This document shows positions 1-6,112 of a stretch of DNA of 9,450 nt, in pieces (the stretch's first letter is position 1; each line of letters begins with the position of its first letter). Source of the stretch: an uncultured Prevotella sp. (GTDB taxonomy: Bacteria; Bacteroidota; Bacteroidia; Bacteroidales; Bacteroidaceae); the NCBI GenBank assembly GCA_946998295.1, contig CAMPYS010000048.1, forward strand, positions 1 to 9,450, given 5' to 3'. A program made the translations under genes and the position numbers. The notes under the pieces were generated by a model that was not told the DNA's origin, searched no databases, and saw nothing but the letters and a program-made list of their open reading frames with translations.

Positions 1-101
1 AAGAAAGCACTAAAGCTTTTTAAAGAAAGCACTAAAGCTTTTTAAAGAAAGCACTAAAGCTTTTTGAAGAAAGCAATAAAGCTTTTTAAAGAAAGCAATA
101 G
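1..101. repeat. 22-bp tandem repeat array, about 4.6 units, open at the left edge
   Basis: Units start at 1 (lacking its first base), 22, 44, 66 and 88. The consensus is AAAGAAAGCACTAAAGC followed by TTTTT. Units 2 and 3 are identical, unit 4 differs at two positions (first base G, and C to A at position 10), and unit 5 shares the C to A change and breaks off at 101. Each unit can form a small AAAGC/GCTTT stem and contains an AAGCTT palindrome. There are no spacers, so this is not a CRISPR array. It abuts the probable left end of the IS256-type relic, which seems to have interrupted the fifth unit. The array may continue to the left of the window. Its function is unknown; it could be a polymorphic minisatellite. 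Confidence 0.93.
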
Positions 102-162
102 AGAGTGTAAAGTAAACTGTGTCTGGCTACAATAAAAATTAGTTTAACACAGTTTATTTTTT
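101..162 (+). repeat. Probable left end of the IS256-family relic, with an inverted repeat upstream of the transposase start
   Basis: The tandem repeat stops matching at about 101 and a GAGAGTGTAAAG sequence begins, so this is the likely element boundary. Within it TAAACTGTGT (113-122) and ACACAGTTTA (147-156) form a perfect 10-bp inverted repeat separated by 24 bases, just before the ATG at 163. Terminal or subterminal repeats next to the transposase start are usual for IS256-type elements. The exact terminus is inferred, because the right end is lost and no target duplication can be checked. Confidence 0.5.
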
Positions 163-351
163 ATGGACAACAACGAAATCGATTACAAGCGAGCTGCCGA
201 ACAGCTTCGTAAAGGTGAACCATTATTTGGTAAGGACGGTGCTTTGGCACCCATGTTGGAGCGCATTTTAAATGCTGCCCTTGAGGGAGAGATGGATGCT
301 CATCTCTCTAATGATGAACGCTCTAAAGGCAACCGCCGTAACGGCAAGATG
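163..351 (+). pseudogene. IS256 (Mutator-type) family transposase, N-terminal fragment
   Basis: The first 63 codons read as the N-terminus of an IS256-family transposase: residues 21-26 LFGKDG, then APMLERILNAALEGEMDAHL (29-48) and ERSKGNRRNGK (52-62), all characteristic of this family. Full-length members are about 390-410 residues, so the whole DDE catalytic core is missing and the product cannot transpose. The open frame continues to 429, but residues 64-88 have no IS256 resemblance: they are an out-of-frame reading of the IS66 TnpB relic that follows. The ATG at 163 has no visible Shine-Dalgarno sequence. A short protein might still be made, but I infer no function. Confidence 0.88.
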
Positions 352-356
352 CCCAA

Positions 357-614
357 TCGGTACACAGCAATGATTTCAACTCTTCTGATGGTGTTGTCTA
401 CGTTTTCTATTATCGCTCCCATAATCTAATCAAGCTGCTTCACTGAAAGCGCGGTGGTTCTGTTGTCTATCTCACAAGTAGATAGCACAGGACTGCTTGA
501 GTCTTAAAATAATACGGGCGACTACTGGATTATATTAACTTCGTTGGGACGAATTGTTACTCTAATATCGAAGGGATAAACTCTAATTGCTACCGAAGAA
601 AAAGATACAATAAA
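357..614 (+). pseudogene. tnpB: IS66-family accessory protein TnpB, decayed remnant
   Basis: Read in the frame of position 384, the segment gives a DGVVYVFYYR stretch followed by HNLIKLLH, a stop, then KRGG. This follows the TnpB core pattern (SGDVYVF, then NRRR, IKLLHWERGG). The first stop, TGA at 444-446, stands where the family has Trp. Further in-frame stops are TAG 483-485, TGA 498-500 and TAA 510-512. The same frame then gives NIEGIN (564-581) and YRRKRYN (591-611), matching the usual IEG and RKR-rich end of TnpB. The N-terminal third is absent, lost at the junction with the IS256 fragment. TnpB is needed for IS66 transposition but its biochemical role is poorly known. The remnant is not translatable. 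Confidence 0.78.
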
Positions 615-683
615 TTTTATAATTTTCTTGCCAGTTCAGATATCTTTCGTAACTTTACAGCGTATAAAGAACATGGTAATGTG

Positions 684-1245
684 ATGGATACAAATTGTTA
701 TTCAATAACATCTAACTACTACTCTCTAACTCAGGAAGTTGTTGTTAAACTTCTTGATAAAAAGGATGCAGAACTTAAGTATAAGGATGCAGAGCTTAAG
801 GACAAGGAAGATGAGCTGGAACGAGCCACACTTTATGAGTTAGAGGAAAACCTCAAACACAAAAAAGCACCACACAAGGAAGTGGAAACAAAGCGAAAGT
901 ATAAGGTTTCCCCTACTCTTAAATATTTGGAACCTTATATGTTAGATGTACACAAACAGTATATCCTCCAAGCGAAACTAAGGAGAAAGAACTGCGTTAT
1001 GCCTTTTCTGTATGGATATACGTATTGGCAAGTATATGCAGGACGAACGTTTCAACATAAACAACAAGCTCATGGAACAGGTCATCAGCCTCATCACGTT
1101 TAGAAGAAATAACTATCTGTTCTGCGGGAACAATAAGAGAGCAAAGAGCAATGCCGTCTTTTATACCTTCATAACGTGTTGCAGGAAAATAAGCATAGAA
1201 CCATACAAATGGCTGAAGGGAGTTCTTTTAAAACCCCTGTCAAAT
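684..1245 (+). pseudogene. tnpC: IS66-family transposase TnpC, internally deleted and frameshifted
   Basis: From ATG 684 the frame encodes SLTQEVVVKLL and a charged heptad region, like the coiled-coil N-terminus of TnpC. It passes directly into a segment (about 880-960) that resembles the late part of TnpC just before the C-terminal domain, so roughly the middle 300 residues including most of the DDE domain are gone. Homology then moves to a second frame at about 962-1015 (KEKELRYAFSVW) and to a third at about 1024-1245 (IGKYMQDERFNINNKLMEQ, RRNNYLFCGN, EPYKWLKGVL). This matches the family C-terminus with its DGRxEIDNNLVENAIRP and GRKNYLFCGN pattern. Full-length TnpC is about 510-550 residues. 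The two separate open frames here (684-1103 and 1012-1311) are pieces of this one dead gene, not two genes. Confidence 0.85.
762..824 (+). repeat. 21-bp in-frame repeat encoding coiled-coil heptads
   Basis: Three consecutive 21-bp blocks (762-782, 783-803, 804-824) encode KDAELKY, KDAELKD and KEDELER. The first two are nearly identical at DNA level; the third is more diverged. A seven-residue period with leucine at a fixed position is typical of a coiled coil and fits the N-terminus of an IS66 TnpC. The near-identity suggests a recent local duplication within the relic. Confidence 0.8.
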
Positions 1246-1281
1246 ATGGTCGAAAATGCTACCTTCAAGCCTTCAAATAAC

Positions 1282-1319
1282 AAAATCCCTTATGTGCTTA
1301 CAAGCACATAAGGGATTTT
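1282..1319 (+). terminator. Intrinsic terminator-like hairpin downstream of the IS66 relic
   Basis: AAAATCCCTTATGTGC (1282-1297) pairs perfectly with GCACATAAGGGATTTT (1304-1319) around a six-base loop, and the plus-strand arm ends in five T residues. This is the strongest hairpin in the left part of the window. It would stop plus-strand read-through from the relic before the transporter gene. The minus-strand reading also ends in TTTT, so it could act in both directions. Whether it belonged to the IS66 element or to an older flanking gene is not clear. Confidence 0.8.
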
Positions 1320-1664
1320 TATTAGTATAAAAAAACGACTAATATTGGATGCTTACCATATAGACAAGAAAATTATGTCAATACAAAAGAAATCGAACAA
1401 CAGACCGAGAGAAAAATTAAACTATTCTACACTACAGTGCAAATTCTGCAAAACGCGTTTTGTTATTTTGCCCTTGCAGGTTGACCCTATGAAGCTATGT
1501 CTTCACGTCAATCTCAAATTAAAAAGCCGTAATTATTTTCATTTGTAAATACTATTGTAATATGTGTGTAAAAACTTGTAATAAAACTCTGTTATTTTTA
1601 TCCACAAGCTTAGTAAGCATTGTGGCTAACTATATTTTCATTATTAATTATTAAAATCATATCA
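1320..1664. other. Non-coding stretch before the transporter gene, with an imperfect palindrome
   Basis: I find no convincing gene here. A 67-codon open frame at 1345-1548 has no recognisable motif and low-complexity composition. A perfect 14-bp palindrome, CAAAACGCGTTTTG, lies at 1449-1462 inside a wider imperfect dyad (about 1439-1470, one gap). The transporter promoter should lie in the last 100 bases, but I see no clean TANNTTTG element. This could be old degenerate coding sequence, an interspersed repeat, or a regulatory region. Confidence 0.55.
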
Positions 1665-3902
1665 ATGTTAACAATTTATTTGTGTATCGTCATTTTTCTG
1701 CTTTCTTTGGCAGTTTTTGACTTATTTGTAGGCGTTTCTAACGATGCTGTCAATTTCTTACAATCGGCAGTAGGAGCCAAAGTAGCTAAATTTCGCACCA
1801 TTCTGATTATTGCCTCCTTTGGTGTTATTTTTGGTGCGATAATGTCATCTGGTATGATGGATGTAGCTCGGCATGGTATTATGAATCCCGCTCGGTTCAG
1901 TTTTCATGAGGTCATGATTATTTTTTTGGCAGTCATGGTCACAGACGTTATAGTCTTGGATATCTTCAATCGCTTGGGAATGCCTACCTCTACTACGGTT
2001 TCCATGGTCTTCGAACTATTGGGTGCCACCTTTATGTTGGCCATTATTAAGATGATAGCCGACTCTTCCTTGGGCTTTAATGATTTACTTAACACAGAGC
2101 AGGCCTTAAAAGTTATTATTGCCATCTTTGTGAGTGTCGCCATTGCTTTTGTCTTTGGTGTTATCGTTCAGTATGTAACGCGTATCATCTTTACTTTCAA
2201 TTACAAACAACACATGCGTTACACCATTGCCATTTTTGGTGGTATCGCATTCACCGCTTTGGCTTACTTCATCTTTATGAAAGGTTTAGGCAAGTCTCCT
2301 TATATATCCGATGCCACACGGCAATTCATTAACAACCATATCGGTATATTGCTTGTTTATACATTTATCGGTTCGGCCATCCTCATGCAATTTATGCATT
2401 TCATGGGTGTTAACATCTTTAAGTTTGTGGTGATGATGGGAACGTTTGCCTTGGCAATGGCATTTGCTGGTAACGACTTGGTTAACTTTATCGGTGTCCC
2501 ACTTGCTGGACTTGATTCGTATCAAACTTATTTGGCGCAAAGTAATGGTGCTGCACCCACTTCGTTCTTGATGACCAGTTTGGTAGAGAGTGCCAAAACA
2601 CCCCCGTTTTATTTATTGTTAGCAGGCGTTATCATGATCATAGCCATGGCCACTTCAAAGAAAGCTCATCGCGTAATCAAGACTTCGGTTGATTTGTCAC
2701 GCCAAGACGAGGGCGATGAGATGTTTGGAACAAGTGGTGCAGCACGCAGTATCGTGCGTTTTACACAGAACTCCAACTCATATATCATAAAAATTATTCC
2801 TAATCGATTCTTACATTGGGTTAACACACGTTTTGATCATCGGACCGTATCTTTAGATCAAGGAGCTGCTTACGATGTAGTGCGTGCGGCGGTTAACTTG
2901 GTTTTAGCCTCAATGCTTATTACGTTTGGTACCAACTACAAACTACCATTGTCTACCACATATGTTACGTTCATGGTTGCAATGGGTACCAGCTTGGCAG
3001 ATCGAGCATGGAGTAGAGAGAGTGCTGTGTTCCGCGTAACGGGTGTGTTGTCCGTCATAGGCGGTTGGTTCATTACGGCTGGAGTAGCATTCATTTGTAC
3101 CGCTGTGGTAGCGTTGCTGATGTTCTATGGAGGTATCTTGGCACAAATAGCCTTCATCGTTTTAGTTGTATATTGCTTGTTCAGGAAGTCAAAGGATAAG
3201 TCGGACGGCGGAGCGAGCAAAGATGATACTTATCGCTTGATGATGCGCACGCAAGATCCAGTTGTCCTCTGGGATTTGCTTTGCAAACATGTTAGTCAGA
3301 CTCAAAGTTACATGATACATTTTGCCAACGAACAATACAACGCTATCTTGGATGGATTTATCAACGACAAGCCAAGTGTATTGAGGCACAGCCTGAATGC
3401 GCTACGCAATGAGAAAACATCTTTATCAAAATACCGAAAACAGGAACTGATGGCTCTCCGCAAGGCACCTGCAGATATCGCCCTAGAGCGTAACACATGG
3501 TTCCATGTGAGCATGAACGCATCACAGCAATACATCTATGGGTTGCGCCGTATACTTGAACCTATTAAGGAACATGTTGATAACAATTTTACCCCTATCA
3601 CGCAAGCTCTCATTGAGGAATATCAACCCATCCGTCTGAAAATCACCAACTTTTTAGCCCAAGCTGAAAAGCTCATTGCGACAGGTAAGTTTGACAACTA
3701 TCGCGAATTGTTAAATAAGGCCGATAAGTTTGAAACAGAATTGAGTGCTTATCGCAAAAAACATATTGATCGCATTCAGATGGCACAGGGCAATGATACA
3801 TTCCAATTGTCGCTTGTCTATCTCAACCTACTCCAAGAGAGCCAACTACTTATCAGCAATATGCGTCATCAGCTCAGGGCTATCAAGAAGTTTACAAATT
3901 AA
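1665..3902 (+). CDS. PiT-family inorganic phosphate transporter with C-terminal PhoU-like domain
   Basis: This is a 745-residue inner-membrane phosphate carrier of the PiT family (low-affinity, ion-coupled uptake of phosphate or metal phosphate). Both pseudo-symmetric halves are visible. The first has GVSNDAVN (23-30) and MPTSTTVSMV (106-115); the second has AGNDLVNF (268-275) and LPLSTTYVTF (427-436). These match the paired G-x-ND-x-x-N and P-x-S-T-T signatures of the family. Hydrophobic membrane segments run to about residue 330 and again from about 400 to 505, with a polar loop between. From about 510 the protein is soluble, helical and charged, resembling a PhoU-like domain, as in other Bacteroidota PiT proteins. 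I chose ATG 1665 because homologues start with a similar IYLCIVIFLL-type segment; a TTG at 1620 would add 15 residues. No frameshift is visible. It stands alone on the plus strand, and its GC content is clearly higher than that of the genes to its right. Confidence 0.93.
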   Translation: MLTIYLCIVIFLLSLAVFDLFVGVSNDAVNFLQSAVGAKVAKFRTILIIASFGVIFGAIMSSGMMDVARHGIMNPARFSFHEVMIIFLAVMVTDVIVLDIFNRLGMPTSTTVSMVFELLGATFMLAIIKMIADSSLGFNDLLNTEQALKVIIAIFVSVAIAFVFGVIVQYVTRIIFTFNYKQHMRYTIAIFGGIAFTALAYFIFMKGLGKSPYISDATRQFINNHIGILLVYTFIGSAILMQFMHFMGVNIFKFVVMMGTFALAMAFAGNDLVNFIGVPLAGLDSYQTYLAQSNGAAPTSFLMTSLVESAKTPPFYLLLAGVIMIIAMATSKKAHRVIKTSVDLSRQDEGDEMFGTSGAARSIVRFTQNSNSYIIKIIPNRFLHWVNTRFDHRTVSLDQGAAYDVVRAAVNLVLASMLITFGTNYKLPLSTTYVTFMVAMGTSLADRAWSRESAVFRVTGVLSVIGGWFITAGVAFICTAVVALLMFYGGILAQIAFIVLVVYCLFRKSKDKSDGGASKDDTYRLMMRTQDPVVLWDLLCKHVSQTQSYMIHFANEQYNAILDGFINDKPSVLRHSLNALRNEKTSLSKYRKQELMALRKAPADIALERNTWFHVSMNASQQYIYGLRRILEPIKEHVDNNFTPITQALIEEYQPIRLKITNFLAQAEKLIATGKFDNYRELLNKADKFETELSAYRKKHIDRIQMAQGNDTFQLSLVYLNLLQESQLLISNMRHQLRAIKKFTN

Positions 3903-4420
3903 AAACTTATACAACAACCAATTGTACGGATTAAACAATTTGTTCGTCCGTTAAATAGGTTCTTCCGTTAAATGCTTAGACGCTTGTCATGTAGAACGTA
4001 TAGCTTTAACGTGAAGAACTCATCGTTCCTAAATCCATATATTTGTCTTTTTAGTACTTTTATCTTATTGTTTATATTTTCTGTACTGATAATCATACCA
4101 TGCAAGTATATATGTTTTGTATGCACGCAAAAACAGCTATCGTTTTATCAAAAAATTAGAAAAATGTGAACAATAAGTCATTTTCTATTAAGATACAAAT
4201 ATTTGACAATCTACATTTTACACTTTTTCCTTTAAGAAAGTGTAAAATGTGTAATCATTTTGTTTGTAAAATCCTTACGAAACGATTAATCTTTCTTTCA
4301 TGTACTTTGAATAAATATATAAATAAGATTATTATAGTAATTGCATTGTTTTTAGTTATTCCGATTAATGAATCTGTGGATAATATTCAGAAAATGTGTA
4401 TATTGACTGTTGAAATCTAA
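3903..4420. other. AT-rich non-coding interval between two convergent transcription units
   Basis: It lies between the transporter stop and the thioredoxin reductase terminator. Short frames at 3972-4169 and 4166-4420 are AT-driven, hydrophobic without order, and match nothing I recognise, so I do not call them. A near-perfect direct repeat, TTCGTCCGTTAAAT (3942-3955) and TTCTTCCGTTAAAT (3959-3972), has a 17-bp period and one mismatch. A hairpin at 4213-4250 is listed separately. No strong terminator directly follows the transporter stop. Confidence 0.6.
4213..4250. repeat. Perfect 14-bp inverted repeat with 10-base loop
   Basis: ACATTTTACACTTT (4213-4226) is the exact reverse complement of AAAGTGTAAAATGT (4237-4250). 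The stem is AT-rich and no T-run follows on either strand, so it is a poor intrinsic terminator. It could be a protein-binding dyad, a transcript-end stabilising hairpin for the transporter mRNA, or the end of a lost small mobile element. Confidence 0.7.
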
Positions 4421-4450
4421 AAGGGCTGATACCTTGTGATAAGTATCAGC
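4421..4450 (-). terminator. Intrinsic terminator of the phosphatase-kinase-trxB operon
   Basis: GGGCTGATAC (4421-4430) pairs perfectly with GTATCAGCCC (4441-4450) over a 10-base loop. On the minus strand the hairpin is followed directly by TTTT (4420-4417). It starts 46 bases past the trxB stop codon. It may also catch plus-strand transcripts from the transporter side, though the plus-strand T-rich tail (TAATTTTAT) is weaker. Confidence 0.85.
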
Positions 4451-4496
4451 CCTAATTTTATAACTGAATGATAGTTTTACCGGACAGCAATAATTG

Positions 4497-5438
4497 TTAT
4501 TTTTCTCCTTTAGCTTGAAGGAAATGATCAGCCTCAATAGCAGCAATAGCTCCATAAGCAGCTGCTACAACTCCTTGACGATATATAGGGTCTGCAACAT
4601 CTCCTGCTGCATATACTCCTTCTACGCTTGTTGAAGCTGTTTTTCCTTTAGTAATAATAAATCCTTGCTCGTCAAGTTTTATTTGTCCCTTAAATAATGA
4701 AGTATTAGGAGAGTGCCCAATTCCTAAGAAAAAGCCATCTATGCTGATATTATACTTTTCTTCATTAGCTTCACCTTTAAAACGTACAAGATTAGCTCCT
4801 TCCACACCATTTTCTCCATATAATCCGAGAGTATTAGTATTGAAAAGTATTTCAATATTATCTTTTTCCATTACACGTTTTTTCATTATTTCTGAAGCGC
4901 GTAAATATGGTTTACGAACTATCATATATACTTTTTTAGCTAATGAAGCTAAGTACATTGCCTCTTCGCATGCTGTATCGCCTCCACCAACAACAGCTAC
5001 TGTCCGTTTACGGTAGAAAAATCCATCACATGTGGCACATGCGCTAACACCTTGCCCACGATATTTTTCCTCATCAGGTAGGCCAAGATATTTTGCACTT
5101 GCACCTGTTGCAATAATAATGGTATTAGCTTCTATCAAATTTTTCTTATCATCTTCAACTTTAAATGGTCTCTTGCTTAAATCAACCTTAACTATCTGGC
5201 CTGTTCTTACTTCTGCGCCTACTCCTATAGCTTGTGCTTTCATCTGTGACATAAGCTCATTGGCATCAATACCTTCCTTAAATCCTGGAAAATTTTCTAT
5301 GATAGTAGTTGTAGTTAGTTGTCCCCCAGGTTGTAAACCTTCATACAATACAGGTTTTAAATTAGAACGACTTGCATATATAGCTGCGGTGTACCCTGCA
5401 GGTCCGCTACCAATAATTAATGTTTTTATTTTTTCCAT
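4497..5438 (-). CDS. trxB: Thioredoxin-disulfide reductase
   Basis: The 313-residue cytoplasmic flavoenzyme transfers electrons from NADPH through FAD to thioredoxin, which then reduces ribonucleotide reductase, peroxidases and other targets. Visible motifs in order: FAD-binding GSGPAGYTAAIYASR (10-24), ATG (110-112), the redox-active CATC (Cys134 and Cys137) followed by DG, the NADPH-domain GGGDTACEEA (151-160), and the C-terminal GVYAAGDV (274-281) with YRQ (286-288) of the second FAD site. The NADPH 2'-phosphate region reads VRKPYLRA (174-181), a variant of the common HRRxxxRA that keeps two basic residues. Length and architecture are normal for low-molecular-weight bacterial TrxB. It is the last gene of the minus-strand operon, 35 bases after the kinase stop, with a terminator behind it. 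Confidence 0.97.
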   Translation of the reverse strand: MEKIKTLIIGSGPAGYTAAIYASRSNLKPVLYEGLQPGGQLTTTTIIENFPGFKEGIDANELMSQMKAQAIGVGAEVRTGQIVKVDLSKRPFKVEDDKKNLIEANTIIIATGASAKYLGLPDEEKYRGQGVSACATCDGFFYRKRTVAVVGGGDTACEEAMYLASLAKKVYMIVRKPYLRASEIMKKRVMEKDNIEILFNTNTLGLYGENGVEGANLVRFKGEANEEKYNISIDGFFLGIGHSPNTSLFKGQIKLDEQGFIITKGKTASTSVEGVYAAGDVADPIYRQGVVAAAYGAIAAIEADHFLQAKGEK

Positions 5439-5473
5439 ATTGTTTTTATTTATTCTATTATATTTACTAAATA

Positions 5474-6112
5474 TTACTTTTTTTTATTATCGTATGGAAA
5501 TAGACAAAAAAGTTCTCTGTCAATACGTTCAATTATATAGCTAAAATCTTTTGGATTATTCTTAAAATCAAGATTATCAACCTCAATAGTTAAGACACGT
5601 CCTTTATATTCATTAACAATGAAATTGTCATATCTTTTATTTATATTATCAAGATAGTTTAATGGCATTTTCTGTTCATATTCCCTACCCCTTTTTTCAA
5701 TATTGTCAACTAAATGGCTTACAGATGATTTAAGATAAATCATAAGATCAGGCAGTCTTAACACATCATTCATTGTTTGAAATAGTTCCATATAAGTATT
5801 ATAGTCTCTATCTTCTAAATTGCCCATTGCATAATTATTAGCTGTAAAGACATATACTCCTTCATAAATAGTTCTATCTTGAATAACGTTAACATTATCT
5901 TTAGCTATCTGTATGAGTGTTTTAAATCTTTCTTTTAAGAAGAATATCTCCATCTGGAAGGACCAACGTTTTATATCCTTATAATAATCATCTATATAAG
6001 GATTAGTATCAACAACCTCAAGTTTTGAATTCCATCCATAGTATTTAGCAAGCATAGTGGTTAGAATAGTTTTACCACTTCCGATGTTTCCTGCTATGGC
6101 AATATGTTTCAT
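5474..6112 (-). CDS. Deoxynucleoside kinase (deoxyguanosine/deoxyadenosine kinase family)
   Basis: The 212-residue cytoplasmic enzyme phosphorylates deoxynucleosides to deoxynucleoside monophosphates for salvage. The P-loop is GNIGSGKT (8-15). Glu32 in LEVVDTNPYIDDYY is in the place of the family's catalytic acidic residue. RWSFQMEIFFLKERF (49-63) and QDRTIYEG (78-85) match the substrate-pocket and D/E-R-S/T signatures, and an Arg-rich lid with RGREYEQKMPLNYL lies at 141-154. Length is typical of bacterial dGK/dAK proteins. I cannot assign base specificity from the sequence. Its ATG shares one base with the TAA stop of the upstream phosphatase gene (TAATG), which indicates translational coupling. 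trxB follows after 35 bases. Confidence 0.93.
   Translation of the reverse strand: MKHIAIAGNIGSGKTILTTMLAKYYGWNSKLEVVDTNPYIDDYYKDIKRWSFQMEIFFLKERFKTLIQIAKDNVNVIQDRTIYEGVYVFTANNYAMGNLEDRDYNTYMELFQTMNDVLRLPDLMIYLKSSVSHLVDNIEKRGREYEQKMPLNYLDNINKRYDNFIVNEYKGRVLTIEVDNLDFKNNPKDFSYIIERIDRELFCLFPYDNKKK

Larger units (their letters stand above)
101..1245 (+). mobile_element. Composite relic: truncated IS256-family element joined to a decayed IS66-family element
   Basis: Three consecutive plus-strand segments resemble transposition proteins of two unrelated families: IS256 transposase N-terminus (163-351), IS66 TnpB (about 357-614) and IS66 TnpC (684-1245). The first lacks everything after codon 63. 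TnpB lacks its start and carries stops. TnpC lacks its middle and is split over three frames. The order tnpB-tnpC is the normal IS66 order; tnpA would lie upstream and is absent. The simplest reading is that an IS256-type element inserted in or beside an IS66 element and a deletion then fused them near 352. I cannot define the outer right boundary, because no inverted repeat matching the left end was found. Confidence 0.82.

Noticed and set aside
1..101. CRISPR array
   Set aside because: Repeats are directly adjacent with no unique spacers and no cas genes are in the window.
444..512. In-frame TGA at a Trp position in the TnpB remnant as possible stop-codon reassignment
   Set aside because: The same frame also has TAG and TAA stops within 70 bases, and the complete genes in the window use normal TGG for Trp, so this is decay.
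681..1311. Two overlapping hypothetical genes (681-1103 and 1012-1311)
   Set aside because: Together they align in order with N- and C-terminal parts of one IS66 TnpC, with a third frame (962-1015) filling the gap, so they are pieces of one broken gene.
1345..1548. 67-codon plus-strand open frame
   Set aside because: No recognisable motif, no promoter or start signal, and it contains the palindrome region; chance frame more likely.
1620..1664. TTG start at 1620 for the transporter
   Set aside because: It would add 15 residues not expected from the family; ATG 1665 begins the conserved first membrane segment.
3972..4420. Two short overlapping frames (3972-4169 and 4166-4420) that might be a small operon
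   Set aside because: Very AT-rich, random-looking hydrophobic and Lys/Asn/Ile-rich products, the second using GTG, and an internal hairpin; no sign of selection.
4741..5544. Plus-strand frames opposite trxB and the kinase, and similar antisense frames over the transporter, phosphatase and protease
   Set aside because: They are shadows of well-supported genes on the other strand or frame and contain no family motifs.
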